Part shown: positions 36,040-45,018 of the stretch, in pieces
How positions within the stretch are numbered: position 1 is the first letter of the stretch
Layout of the letters: the number at the start of each line of letters is the position of its first letter
Assembly: GCA_964450435.1 (NCBI GenBank)
Contig: CAYVCX010000002.1
Span: forward strand, 68,709 to 132,708
Direction of reading: 5' to 3'
DNA: 64,000 nt
DNA from: SKLM01 sp964450435
GTDB taxonomy: Bacteria; Chloroflexota; Anaerolineae; B4-G1
Translations under genes and position numbers: made by a program
The notes under the pieces: generated by a model
Database searches by the model: none
Told to the model about the DNA's origin: nothing
The model's input: the letters and a program-made list of their open reading frames with translations, nothing else

Positions 36040-36987
36040 TTACACCTTGCGTTTCATGCTTCCCGGGTCGCGGCCCCTGTTTCGCCCGCGGACGGGAGCA
36101 GCCCAGGCCAGATACTCACGCCGGAACTCGATGCTCGATGGGTCGCAGCGGCCGTCCGGCGGATCGCGGATGGCGCCTCTGCACCACGTGCCGTCGGGCA
36201 GACGGTGGGAGTACCATGCATCCCCATCCTTGTGCCGCAGCGACATCGGCACGTGGTGGATTGAGCAGAGGATGTCGGATGAGCCCCCAGTACCAGCAGC
36301 ACCAACAGCCCTAGCCGCCGCTGCCGTCTTCTCTGGCCCCTCCTGCTTGCTGTGCTCTCTGGTAGTCTCTGCATGCTGGCCGGAATCCCGCCGACTTGCG
36401 TGCGGAAATCCTGCCGGCTGGTGTGCAGTATTCCTGCCTGCTTGATGGCGGGATTCCTGCCAGGCGGATGGCGGCTTTTCCTCCTGCTTGTCTGCGGCAA
36501 CTCCGCCTGCTTGACGGCGCGAATCCGGCACCCCCGCTCCGCCCATCTCCTCCTGCCCGTCGGAGTCCTCGCCGACGGCGGCGCTCCCCTCTCGCACCTG
36601 GGCCTGGGACGCCCACGCGCCCCCTGCCGCGTGCTCCGTCAGCAGCTCGATCACCCGGGCCGTGTCGAGCCGGTAGTACAGGCGGGCCGGCAGCCCCCCG
36701 ATCCGCTCCTCCAGGATCCCGCGCTCTCGCAGCTGCCTCCGTGCCGTCTCCTGCTGCGATCGGCTCAACCCCGTCTCCCGCTTCCACTCCGCCCGGGTCT
36801 TGTAGATCCAGCCAGCAGGGTCGCGACCTCGATCGTGCCAGTAGAAGAGCTGCGAGAGAAGCACACCGGCGCAGACCCCGCCGCCGATGGCGGCGAAATC
36901 CGGATGGTAGGCGATCACGCCCTTACCCAGCAAGTCGCGAATAGCGGCGCGGGGCGCGGCAGAGGCGTCGGTACGGGGTTTGGACAT
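36040..36987 (-). CDS. Replication-initiator-like winged-helix protein
   Basis: 315 residues from the start (CAT at 36985-36987) in minus orientation; upstream open frame is repeat DNA and was not used. Residues 20-120 (LGKGVIAYHPDFAAIGGG, LLSQLFYWHDRG, GWIYKTRAEWKRETGLSRSQQETARRQLRERGI) are typical of phage/plasmid replication or helix-turn-helix proteins. The middle has an octapeptide repeat region (see 36374). The last 80 residues have IHHVPMSLRHKDGDAWYSHRL and a YLAW stretch. This sort of protein marks mobile DNA at the island edge. Family name not certain. Confidence 0.55.
   Translation of the reverse strand: MSKPRTDASAAPRAAIRDLLGKGVIAYHPDFAAIGGGVCAGVLLSQLFYWHDRGRDPAGWIYKTRAEWKRETGLSRSQQETARRQLRERGILEERIGGLPARLYYRLDTARVIELLTEHAAGGAWASQAQVREGSAAVGEDSDGQEEMGGAGVPDSRRQAGGVAADKQEEKPPSAWQESRHQAGRNTAHQPAGFPHASRRDSGQHAETTREHSKQEGPEKTAAAARAVGAAGTGGSSDILCSIHHVPMSLRHKDGDAWYSHRLPDGTWCRGAIRDPPDGRCDPSSIEFRREYLAWAAPVRGRNRGRDPGSMKRKV
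36374..36535. repeat. Degenerate 24-bp tandem repeats inside the HTH gene
   Basis: About seven units of 24 bases, each like (T)GCCTGCTTGATGGCGGGATTCC with drift, code on the minus strand for octapeptides such as DSRRQAGG, SRHQAGRN and PHASRRDS. The frame is kept, so the repeat is translated. Confidence 0.6.
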
Positions 36988-37175
36988 GGGGCTTCTCCGG
37001 AGATGAGACGTACGGGACACGGCGTTGACGACGAGACGTGGTGAGGCACCGATCATCATAGCACAGACGGGGAGGAGAGTCAATGGGGAGGCGTTGCTGA
37101 CGTTACGCCGGCCAGCAAGAAGCGTTGCAGAATATCCCAAATCCGGGGCGCTCCGATGAGGGACGGTGCAGCCCA

Positions 37176-37198
37176 GCACCGCCTCTTCAGGGCGGTGC
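37176..37198. repeat. Palindromic repeat A, copy 1 (GCACCGCC TCTTCAG GGCGGTGC)
   Basis: 8-bp arms around the loop TCTTCAG. Copies at 59109 and 60594 have the other arm pair (GCACCGGC/GCCGGTGC), so the change is compensated on both sides. Confidence 0.7.
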
Positions 37199-37261
37199 CC
37201 GCGCCCGGCGGCGGAGAGCCTGGGGGCAGGTCTCCGTACCCATCGACGGCGCCGTGCCATG

Positions 37262-37300
37262 GCTCTCAGCGGGTCTGTGACCCGCGCCGACAGCAGAGAC
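37262..37300. repeat. Intergenic repeat B, copy 1 (CTCTCAGCGGGTCTGTGACC...)
   Basis: A 39-base repeat with inner hairpin GCGGGTC TGT GACCCGC, followed by CGCCGACAGCAGAGAC. Two further copies lie at 39393 and 39495. The region 36988-37487 around it has no gene that I can support. Confidence 0.65.
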
Positions 37301-37487
37301 GCCTGCAAGCCAGGTATGACCGCGGCCGAGGCGGCAGCCCTTCGGAGTCTGGCCCTCCAGCCGGGCCGGGCTACAATGGCGGACCATCGCGAAGCCTCAC
37401 GGCGTGACGTAGCGTAACCTCGAGAGGCCAGGATCTGTCGCATGCTTCGCATACGGCAGCCGAGAACTGGACATATGCTATATTTCG

Positions 37488-37524
37488 TGTTATCGTCCTT
37501 ACCTGAGAGGTAAGGATGATAACA
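37488..37524 (+). promoter_or_regulatory. Long palindrome overlapping the AbiEi start (operator candidate)
   Basis: Arms 37488-37504 and 37508-37524 (17 bases each, one mismatch at 37495/37517) around GAG; core TCCTTACCT GAG AGGTAAGGA. It covers the ribosome site and the ATG at 37516. AbiEi antitoxins are known to bind inverted repeats upstream of their own gene. As RNA it would also hide the start. Confidence 0.65.
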
Positions 37525-38349
37525 AATAATATAGAAATCGCCCTGGGCCTGGGCCCCAAGGCCGCTTCCCTGCTCGCCACGCTTGCCGGGCAAGGGAAGC
37601 GCATTTTCACTACCCAGGAGGCCCAAGAAATCCTGGGCGGCTCGCGCGCGTCGACCTATAAGCTGCTCCACGATCTGGTGGAGAAGCGCTGGCTTCAGTC
37701 GTTAAGCAAGGGGCAGTACCTTATCGTTCCCCTCGGGGCAGGCCCAGACCGCCGGTATACCGTGCACGAGTTTCTCATCGCCCACCATCTCGCTCCCGAC
37801 GGGTACATCGCCTACTGGACGGCTCTGCACCGTCACGGATTGACAGAGCAGATTCCGCGCACGGTTTGGGTTGCCACACCCAGGCGTCGGAAGACCAGGG
37901 TCGTATCCGGCGTCACGTATGAGTTTGTCACCCTCCGGCCCTACAAGATCTTCGGTCAAGAATCGGAGTGGATTGAGGCAGAAGCCGTTCCCGTGGCTGA
38001 CCTGGAAAAGAGCTTGGTAGACGGGCTCGACCATCCCGGGTACTGTGGAGGAATCCCCGAGGTGGCGAAGGCCATTCACACGGCGTGGGCCGAACAAGAG
38101 ATCGGCCTGCAGCGGCTGACTGACTATGCCAATCGAATGCGCAACCGGGCCATCTTCAAGCGCCTCGGGTACCTGGTCGAGCTGATGTCGCTTCCGGCGG
38201 ATGGGTTTCGAGAGATCTGGCAGGGAGCGCTTTCCAAGGGATATGCCCAACTGGATCCTACACGCCCGGAGGAAGGACGGTTCGATGGGCGGTGGCAGGT
38301 ACAGGTCAATGTGCCCGAAGCCGAACTTGTCGGATGGATGGAGGGGTGA
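37516..38349 (+). CDS. abiEi: AbiEi-type antitoxin/transcriptional regulator (type IV TA)
   Basis: 277 residues. The N-terminal winged helix (IFTTQEAQEILGGSRASTYKLLHDLVEKRWLQ, visible in parts) is followed by the AbiEi C-terminal type (AYWTALHRHGLTEQIPRTVWVATP near residue 96). It acts as repressor and antitoxin to the following toxin. It starts inside a palindrome and is followed by abiEii 3 bases later. The C-terminal part is longer than that of the second AbiEi in this window (at 49191). Confidence 0.82.
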   Translation: MITNNIEIALGLGPKAASLLATLAGQGKRIFTTQEAQEILGGSRASTYKLLHDLVEKRWLQSLSKGQYLIVPLGAGPDRRYTVHEFLIAHHLAPDGYIAYWTALHRHGLTEQIPRTVWVATPRRRKTRVVSGVTYEFVTLRPYKIFGQESEWIEAEAVPVADLEKSLVDGLDHPGYCGGIPEVAKAIHTAWAEQEIGLQRLTDYANRMRNRAIFKRLGYLVELMSLPADGFREIWQGALSKGYAQLDPTRPEEGRFDGRWQVQVNVPEAELVGWMEG

Positions 38350-38352
38350 CGC

Positions 38353-39198
38353 GTGATCACCAGGGATGAGCTCCAGCGTAGAGCAGCTAGGGCGGGTGTC
38401 AGGGTTCAGATCCAGGAACGCGACTACGCCCTGGGCTGGTTCTTGCTGGGACTCACCCGGGCACCAATCGTGCGGCCGATCCTGGCCTTCAAGGGTGGAA
38501 CGGCTCTGCGCAAGATGTACTTCCCCGACTTTCGCTTCTCTGAGGAATTGGATTTCACGCTTGTGGCGTCGACAGATGAAGATGATCTGCGAGCCGGCAT
38601 TGCCCTTGTGACGCGACAGGTTGAGCGAATGTCAGGTTTGCAGATGCGGATCGCCAGGTGGTCAGTGAAGCGGGATATCGCTGATGAAGAAGCCTATCAA
38701 GCGCGGGTGGCCTACCTCGGGCCTTATGGCCAAACCACATCTCCGCTTCGCATCCGATTGGATCTGACGCGCTATGAGCGGCTGGTGCTCCCAACCAAAC
38801 CCATGGCGGTGACACACCCGTATTCCGATGCGCCAGCCGACGCTTGCTGTGTGTCGACCTATCCTCTGGAGGAGATGCTGGCGGAGAAGCTCCGTGCTCT
38901 GCTCAGGCGGGCCTATCCGCGCGATGTCTTTGACGTCTGGTATCTGCTCAAGCACCATCGAGAACAACTGAATCACGGTGACCTTCTACGGGAGCTGGAG
39001 GAGAAATGCCGCTACAAGGGATATGCTATCTCCTCACCTGACGACTTCCTGCGTCCCGCCCGACGGTCGGGGATGGCTGAGGCGTGGCACTCCTCGCTCA
39101 GGCACTTGATCTCTTCTGTGCCGCCCTATGAGTCTGTGGTCAACGACCTTTCGGCCTTGCTCAGTTGGCTCTCAAGCAACGATGACCCAGACGCCTGA
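38353..39198 (+). CDS. abiEii: AbiEii/AbiGii-type nucleotidyltransferase toxin
   Basis: 281 residues with the nucleotidyltransferase motif GGTALRKMYF...FSEELDF near residues 47-67; family members generally have S(E)DLDF, here the first of the two acidic positions is Glu. Family members block growth on phage infection through nucleotide transfer. A second pair with a different subfamily lies at 49191-50722. The end of the gene is followed by the repeat region 39199-39790. Confidence 0.82.
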   Translation: MITRDELQRRAARAGVRVQIQERDYALGWFLLGLTRAPIVRPILAFKGGTALRKMYFPDFRFSEELDFTLVASTDEDDLRAGIALVTRQVERMSGLQMRIARWSVKRDIADEEAYQARVAYLGPYGQTTSPLRIRLDLTRYERLVLPTKPMAVTHPYSDAPADACCVSTYPLEEMLAEKLRALLRRAYPRDVFDVWYLLKHHREQLNHGDLLRELEEKCRYKGYAISSPDDFLRPARRSGMAEAWHSSLRHLISSVPPYESVVNDLSALLSWLSSNDDPDA

Positions 39199-39392
39199 TC
39201 AGGGCGGCGAAGTCGAGCACACCGGTGTGGGTGCAAGACACAACCTGCCGGCGCCACTCTGCCCGGCCCTCGTAGCACGTCGCCGACGAGGACCCCGGCT
39301 GCCGCTGCGCTCGCACCAGCCGACCGGCGCGCTCCCGCCGCATCTCTGTTACCCGCCCTCGCGCCCCACGACCCCCCGTCGCCTTGCCCGCA

Positions 39393-39432
39393 GCTCTCAG
39401 CGGGTCTATGATCCCGCGTCGGCAGCAGAGAC
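39393..39432. repeat. Intergenic repeat B, copy 2
   Basis: GCTCTCAGCGGGTCTATGAT then CCCGCGTCGGCAGCAGAGAC; differs from copies 1 and 3 at few bases. The whole stretch 39199-39790 (about 590 bases) has no supported gene; it holds repeat B twice and the methylase promoter. Confidence 0.65.
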
Positions 39433-39494
39433 ACCCGCCAGCCAGAGACGACCGCGGCTCAACGTGCGTCGACAGGGCCGTGCACCCGCCTGCA

Positions 39495-39533
39495 GCTCTC
39501 AGCGGGTCTGTGACCCGCGCCGACAGCAGAGAC
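39495..39533. repeat. Intergenic repeat B, copy 3
   Basis: Nearly the same as copy 1 (GCGGGTC TGT GACCCGC hairpin, then CGCCGACAGCAGAGAC). Confidence 0.65.
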
Positions 39534-39603
39534 ACCCGGGAGCCAGGGACGAATGCCGTCGAACCCACACATCCCTGCCCTGGCGAACAGGCGAATCTCA
39601 CCA

Positions 39604-39632
39604 TTTGCAGAGGAACGTGGCGTGACTATAAT
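39604..39632 (+). promoter_or_regulatory. Probable promoter of the methylase gene
   Basis: TTTGCA (39604-39609), 17 bases, TATAAT (39627-39632); about 160 bases before the methylase start. Confidence 0.6.
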
Positions 39633-39790
39633 AGCAAGAAGGGCCTCGCCACGCCGACGGGCCCCAGGCTGGGGACGACGCCGTGGGAATGCCCTGACGA
39701 GGTTGAATCCGTCGCCAACCCACTCGCCGTCACATAGGAGGTGACCATCTTCTGTCTGAGCGACCCCTTCCCAACAGGAGCGCCCCCTTG

Positions 39791-42700
39791 ATGGCATCGT
39801 CGCTGCGTGACGATAGACGGCTGTCGCGGGAGCATGTCCAATCCCTCTCCTCGGCGGACCGGCTGGCCGAGTTCTTCGCCACCCTGCGCTACCCGGACGA
39901 CGCGCGCCTGGAGATGACTCCCGGTGCGCTCCAGCTGCCTCAGCGGCTCAAGGACGTCACCCGCCGCGTCGAGCGGCTGACCAGCGTCGAGGGCGGCGCG
40001 CTGCAGGTCTACCTGTTCGAGCTGACCTCCGTCACCGTGGCTCACACGCGGGCGCTGGCCCGCGCGTTCCGCAACCGCGCGGGCAATTTCCTCCTGGTGC
40101 TCACCGATGACTACGAGCGCATCGATTTCGTGCTTCTGGAGCGGGAGGTGCCGGGGCTGACCGACGACGGCCCGTCGCGCCGCGGCGTCACCGTGCGCCC
40201 CCGGGTCCTCTCGGTTGAGCGGCGCGACCCCGGTCGGGTGGCGCTGCGGGTGCTCCGCCGCTTCACCTTCACCGAGTATGACGCCGACGGCCGCCGGGAC
40301 CCGGTCGCTGACGCGTATGGCCAGTGGGAGAAGCTCAAGAGCGCCTACACCGTCGCCGAATGGTCGGAGCCGCTGTTCAACAACCGGGCCCTCTTCTCCG
40401 ACTACTACCTCAACGAGCGGCTGCCGGACCATCCGGCCTGGGAAGCGGAGGGCCGGAACCGTGCCTTCCGCGCCGTGCGCAAGACCTTCGCCGGCGCCCG
40501 CCGCCGCTTCGCCGGGGAGGACGCGGCCACGATCCGCCGCGACCTGATTCGCCCGCTCCTTGAGACCCTCGGATTCCGCGTGCACGTTCCCGCTGCGGGT
40601 GCGGGAGACCGCAGGGACGAGGCGGTCAAGCGGCCCAGGAATCGTACTCCCTCTCCCCCCAGGGGAGAGGGTAGGGGTGAGACGGCCGACTTTCTCCTCT
40701 ACACCGAAGGCGACGAAGAGCCCGCCGCCTTTGTCCTCGCCTATCCCTGGAACCGCTACCTCGACGGCAAGGACGGCAAGCGCGACGACGAGCGGCCCGA
40801 GGAGAACCCGGGCGCCCAGGTGGTGACGCTCCTGGAGGCGGGCGCCGCCGACTGGGGCATCGTGACCAACGGGAAGACCTGGCGGCTCTACAGCAGCCGC
40901 GCCCACTCCCGCGCCACCAACACCTACGAGGTCAACCTGGAGGAGACCCTGGCGTCGCCCGACCCCGGGGAGCCCTTCCGCTACTTCTACCTCTTCTTCC
41001 GGGCCGAGGCCTTCGCGCCGGAAAAGCGTCCGGTGACGGGAAAGACGCGGGAGCTGACGTTCCTCGACTGGCTGATGGACGAGAGCCAGACTTACGCCCG
41101 GGAGCTGGGGGAGCGGCTGAAGGAACGGGTCTTCGAGGAGATCTTCCCCCATTTCGCCGAGGGGTTCATCCTAGCCCTGGGAACCAGGGCCGGCATGGGC
41201 GGGCCGGAGACGCTCCTGGCGCTCCCCGAGGAGGAGCGGCAGGAGCAGCTCGACCGGGTCTACCAGGGGACGCTGACGTTTCTCTACCGGCTCCTCTTCC
41301 TCCTCTACGCCGAGAGCCGCGACCTGCTCCCGGTGCGGGAGGTGCGCGGCTACTACCGCATCAGCCTGCGGCGGCTGAGTGAGGAAGTCGCCGAGCAGGC
41401 CGGCCCGCTGGAGGACCTGGTCCCCCGCCGGCTGGAGGATGCCTACCCCTTCAACCGTCATTCCGACCGACCGGAGGGGGCGGAGCGGCCGGAGCGAGTG
41501 GAGGAATCTCGCCTTTATGGCCGCCTCCTCGACCTCTTCAAGATCATCGACAGCGGCAGTCCCGCCCGCAACGTCCCCACCTACAACGGCGGCCTCTTCA
41601 TCACCGAACCCGGCGACGACGACACTGGCCGCGAGGCACAGGCGGCGCGCTTCCTGGAGCAGACGGCGCTGCCGGACCGGTACCTGGCGCTGGGGCTCGA
41701 CCGCCTGGCCCGGGACGTCGACCCGAAGCGCGGGGACCTGGGCTTCATCGACTACAAGAGCCTCGGCGTGCGCCAGCTCGGCTCCATCTACGAGGGCCTC
41801 CTCGAGTTCAACATCCAGATCGCCGCGGGCGAGGGACTTCCGAATTCTGGCCGTTCGACTTCGGAAGTCTACCTGATGAGCGACAAGGGCGAGCGCAAGG
41901 CCACCGGCTCCTACTACACCCCCGACTACATCGTCAAGTACATCGTGCGCCACACCGTCGGTCCGGTGCTCGACGAGAAGCTCGACGCGCTCCGCCCGCG
42001 GCTCCACGAGGCAGAGGAGCGGTTCCGAAAGGTAGTGAAGCGGAAGGTGGAGCTGGAGGGCGTCATCCCCGACGAGCCGATGCTCCTCCAGAACGTGGCC
42101 GGCGAGGCGCTCCACGACCTCTTCGACGTCAAAATATGCGATCCCGCGATGGGGAGCGGCCACTTCCTCGTCGAGGCCGTCGACTATGTGACCGACCGGC
42201 TGGTCCGCTTCCTGGATGGCTTCTCCTTCCTGGGCGTCTTCTTCGAGGGGATGCGGCGCTCGATCCTAGAGGAGATGGAGCGACAGAAGGTGACGGTGGA
42301 CCCGGGACAACTGACCGACGTCACGCTCCTCCAGCGCCACGTCCTCAAGCGCTGCATCTACGGGGTGGACCTCAACCCGATGGCGGTGGAGCTAGCCAAG
42401 TTGAGCCTGTGGCTCGACTGCTTCACCCTCGGCGCGCCCCTCAGCTTCCTCGATCACCACCTCCGCTGCGGCAACAGCCTGATCGGGGCGATGGCGCAGG
42501 AGGTGGAGGAGGAGATAGGGAGCCCGACGCCCGACGGGCAGATGACGTTCCTGACTGGCCCTTTTGTGGGCTTACTGCAGGCTGCCGACGTCATGCAGGT
42601 CTTGAGTCGTCTCGCCGACGTGACACTGGAGCAGGTTCGGGAGAGCCGTTCTCTCTTCGATGACTTTGAAAAACAGGCGAAGCCGTTCAAGCAGCTCCTC

Positions 42701-44671
42701 GACATCCACGTGGCGCAGCACTTCGGCGTGAAGCGGGCCGAGGAGTTCCTCACTCTCTACGGCGCCGAGGCGATGGAGGCGCAGCCGGAGGAGCTGGACA
42801 AGCCCTACCGGGAGGTGGTGGAGCGGACGCGCGAGCTGTACGAGGAGAAACGCTTCTTCCACTGGGACCTCGAGTTCCCCGAGGTGTTCATCGACCTGGA
42901 GCGGGCGGCGTGGAAGGAGGACGGTGGGTTTGACGCCGTCGTGGGAAACCCGCCATGGCTAATGGCGGGCTATCACGAGACTACCACTCTGGACTATTTT
43001 AGAGATGAGTATCGGTCAGCAAAGAAGAAGTTCGATCTTTACTATCTTTTCCTTGAACGAAGCTCCGTTCTAGTTTCGGCAGAGGGGGCTGCTGGGATGA
43101 TTGTTCCCAACAAGTTCTTCCATACTAGGGCAGCCGCGAACTTGCGTACATTCCTGGCTAAAGGTAGATGGATTCGCCAAATTGTCGATTTTCGCGATTC
43201 CCAGGTCTTCGCGGGGGCGACTAACTACTCGTGCATCTTGTTGCTGCTCAGCGAACCCACTGATGGTCTTGTATATCTCCGAGCTCAACCCGGTCTTGAG
43301 ATTAGTGAGGAATTCGACTTGGCATGGAGTGCTCTGTCTTCGTCCACTTGGAACTTCGAAGCCCCTGCGATTCGAGAGGTCTTCGGCAAGATGGAGCAGG
43401 TTAGTGCACCTCTCGATGAGTTTTCTTCCGGGTTTGGATCTGGCGTGCAGAGTGGTGCAGATCGACTGCTTGTTGTGGACGCTGAAGTAGCCAAGGAGTT
43501 GGGCATCGAAGATAAGATGCTCCGCACATTTCTGAAAGGAAGAGATGTGCGAAGATATCGAATTACCGCCAGTCCCCAGTTCCTGATCTTTCCCTACGAA
43601 GTTGCGCAGAACGAATTCGTGCTGTTGTCTGAAGAGAATCTTGAGAGACACGAGCGTGCACACAGTTTCCTGAAGCAGCACAAACAAGATCTGTCGGAAC
43701 GCGTATGGTTTGGCAGAGACGCGAAAGAACTGTCAGGCAAGTGGTACGGTATGATGTACCTCGACTCGTATGAAACGTTCGATAGCCCACACATCCTGAC
43801 GCCCTCTTTGAGCGACCGATCCAATTTCTCTCTAGGCACAGGAGACATCTTCGCGACGGGTACAGCCGGAGTGACTTCCATCATCTTCGACGATGATATC
43901 CCAGAAGCGATGCTTTATTTTCTAGCAGTATTGAACTCCAGGCTGATCAGCCTGCACGTGACAAGTCACAGTCCAGTGTTTTCGGGAGACTACTACAAAT
44001 TCAGCGGGCCCTACCTGAAGGAGACTCCTATTCGACGGATTCACTTCACCACCTCCGAAGCGAGTCGGCAGCGGCTTGTCGACGACCTTGTCGCTCGGTA
44101 CCAACGAGATGAGTACGGGACTCTCTTGACGGAGATCGAGGCCTTGCTGCCCAAGAATGAAGACGGTGAATTCCTCGCATTCCAACCGGGCGCCACCGGT
44201 GCCGAGGAGAAGAGCGACGTCGTCCACGACCTGCTTGCCTATCTCGCCGAGCACATGATCGCCATGCACGAGGAGAAGCAGGCGCGCGTCGAGGTGTTCT
44301 GGGATGACCTGGAGGCCGCCTGCGAGTCGCCGCGTACGCTCGAGGAGCTGCGCGAGCACGGCAAATGGGAGCAGAGCCTGTGGAAGGACCCGGCCTGCCG
44401 GGCGTACGCGGACAGGGAGAGCCGCTCCACGCGCCACCTGGACGAGAGCCTGGGGTGGGACGAGGGGTGTTTCGAGGCTTTCGCCGGGATGCTGGCGGGG
44501 AAGACGAGCGTCACGCGGTTGATGATCGACGTGTACCGGAAGCATCACCCCGCCTACAAGGACCTGGTCGAGCGCATCGACGCGACGGATGACCTGATCG
44601 ACCAGATCGTCTATCGGCTGTACGGGCTGACGGAGGAGGAGATTGCGGTCGTGGAGGGGAGGGAGCCCTAA
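39791..44671 (+). CDS. Large Eco57I-type adenine-specific DNA methylase/restriction protein
   Basis: 1,626 residues from the ATG at 39791 (CAGGAG ten bases before). The central part is an N6-adenine methylase: DPAMGSGHFLVEA near residue 784 (AdoMet motif I), YGVDLNPMAVELAKLSLWL, and GNPPWLM near residue 1052 (motif IV). The N-terminal 700 residues, with VYLFELTSVTVAHTRALARAF and others, are a family-specific domain of unknown role, possibly specificity/nuclease. The C-terminal part ends LYGLTEEEIAVVEGREP. GC drops in the segment 43,000-44,200, coding for target recognition, suggesting horizontal exchange there. The helicase at 50737 is likely its partner. Confidence 0.85.
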   Translation: MASSLRDDRRLSREHVQSLSSADRLAEFFATLRYPDDARLEMTPGALQLPQRLKDVTRRVERLTSVEGGALQVYLFELTSVTVAHTRALARAFRNRAGNFLLVLTDDYERIDFVLLEREVPGLTDDGPSRRGVTVRPRVLSVERRDPGRVALRVLRRFTFTEYDADGRRDPVADAYGQWEKLKSAYTVAEWSEPLFNNRALFSDYYLNERLPDHPAWEAEGRNRAFRAVRKTFAGARRRFAGEDAATIRRDLIRPLLETLGFRVHVPAAGAGDRRDEAVKRPRNRTPSPPRGEGRGETADFLLYTEGDEEPAAFVLAYPWNRYLDGKDGKRDDERPEENPGAQVVTLLEAGAADWGIVTNGKTWRLYSSRAHSRATNTYEVNLEETLASPDPGEPFRYFYLFFRAEAFAPEKRPVTGKTRELTFLDWLMDESQTYARELGERLKERVFEEIFPHFAEGFILALGTRAGMGGPETLLALPEEERQEQLDRVYQGTLTFLYRLLFLLYAESRDLLPVREVRGYYRISLRRLSEEVAEQAGPLEDLVPRRLEDAYPFNRHSDRPEGAERPERVEESRLYGRLLDLFKIIDSGSPARNVPTYNGGLFITEPGDDDTGREAQAARFLEQTALPDRYLALGLDRLARDVDPKRGDLGFIDYKSLGVRQLGSIYEGLLEFNIQIAAGEGLPNSGRSTSEVYLMSDKGERKATGSYYTPDYIVKYIVRHTVGPVLDEKLDALRPRLHEAEERFRKVVKRKVELEGVIPDEPMLLQNVAGEALHDLFDVKICDPAMGSGHFLVEAVDYVTDRLVRFLDGFSFLGVFFEGMRRSILEEMERQKVTVDPGQLTDVTLLQRHVLKRCIYGVDLNPMAVELAKLSLWLDCFTLGAPLSFLDHHLRCGNSLIGAMAQEVEEEIGSPTPDGQMTFLTGPFVGLLQAADVMQVLSRLADVTLEQVRESRSLFDDFEKQAKPFKQLLDIHVAQHFGVKRAEEFLTLYGAEAMEAQPEELDKPYREVVERTRELYEEKRFFHWDLEFPEVFIDLERAAWKEDGGFDAVVGNPPWLMAGYHETTTLDYFRDEYRSAKKKFDLYYLFLERSSVLVSAEGAAGMIVPNKFFHTRAAANLRTFLAKGRWIRQIVDFRDSQVFAGATNYSCILLLLSEPTDGLVYLRAQPGLEISEEFDLAWSALSSSTWNFEAPAIREVFGKMEQVSAPLDEFSSGFGSGVQSGADRLLVVDAEVAKELGIEDKMLRTFLKGRDVRRYRITASPQFLIFPYEVAQNEFVLLSEENLERHERAHSFLKQHKQDLSERVWFGRDAKELSGKWYGMMYLDSYETFDSPHILTPSLSDRSNFSLGTGDIFATGTAGVTSIIFDDDIPEAMLYFLAVLNSRLISLHVTSHSPVFSGDYYKFSGPYLKETPIRRIHFTTSEASRQRLVDDLVARYQRDEYGTLLTEIEALLPKNEDGEFLAFQPGATGAEEKSDVVHDLLAYLAEHMIAMHEEKQARVEVFWDDLEAACESPRTLEELREHGKWEQSLWKDPACRAYADRESRSTRHLDESLGWDEGCFEAFAGMLAGKTSVTRLMIDVYRKHHPAYKDLVERIDATDDLIDQIVYRLYGLTEEEIAVVEGREP
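40649..40671. repeat. Palindrome CCCTCTCCCC CCA GGGGAGAGGG inside the methylase gene
   Basis: Perfect 10-bp arms with loop CCA, followed by GTAGGGGTGAGACGG. It is in frame and codes for the proline/arginine-rich stretch TPSPPRGEGRGE near residue 286. The sequence is of the widespread intergenic palindrome style and appears inserted in the coding region. Confidence 0.75.
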
Positions 44672-44768
44672 CCTTCCCGAAAGCTGCATAGGACTGAGTC
44701 GACCGATGAAGCCATCGTCAGCGCAAGCCCTCTCCTCGAGGCGGCGCTCTAGTAGCTTTCGGGAAGAT
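44672..44768. repeat. RAYT-associated inverted-repeat element, copy 1
   Basis: Left arm CCTTCCCGAAAGCT (44672-44685) and right arm AGCTTTCGGGAAG (44754-44766) enclose about 70 bases. It begins immediately after the TAA of the methylase gene. Copies 2 and 3 flank the transposase at 54285 and share the inner GCGCAAGCC/CAAG block. No transposase gene is next to this copy. Confidence 0.8.
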
Positions 44769-44828
44769 GGAACGTAGCCGGGGCGAGGCCAATACCCTCG
44801 GATTGCAGAAAGGCACGATGAGGAGCAT

Positions 44829-44884
44829 GCCGTATCGTCCATTTCTGAGATCCGTAGTAGTTCTTTGCGCGGGCTGACAGAGGA
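44829..44884. repeat. 56-bp remnant repeat, copy 1 (GCCGTATCGTCCATTTCTGA...CGGGCTGACAGAGGA)
   Basis: Matches 45887-45942 with 7 mismatches in 56. The first 11 bases are as in the RAYT start (GCCGTATCGTC), and the last part equals the end of the methylase gene (CGGGCTGACGGAGGA). It is a truncated junction of earlier elements. About 135 bases up to 45018 hold only a promoter and operator. Confidence 0.7.
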
Positions 44885-44964
44885 GATCGCAGAAGTCGAT
44901 CAGGGCCGCTGATACGGACGGGATAGTAGAGCGCCGCTCGGCCAGACCGGAAGGATTGCTCACT

Positions 44965-45006
44965 TTGCAAAGATGTTGTAAAATACGTATTGTACGTATC
45001 TTACAA
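44965..45006 (+). promoter_or_regulatory. Promoter overlapped by palindromic operator of the Phd-like gene
   Basis: TTGCAA (44965-44970), 17 bases, TATTGT (44988-44993). It is covered by TTGTAAAATACGTA (44976-44989) TTG TACGTATCTTACAA (44993-45006), inverted repeats with one mismatch in 14. Antitoxin self-repression is the likely use. Confidence 0.72.
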
Positions 45007-45018
45007 TAGGAGGTTGCT

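Noticed and set aside
36374..36535. CRISPR array
   Set aside because: 24-bp units are directly joined, degenerate and in frame with a gene; no spacers.
36988..37671. Longer start of the minus-strand HTH gene
   Set aside because: The upstream part codes for repeat DNA and overlaps the AbiEi operator and start; the ATG at 36987 with GGAG fits.
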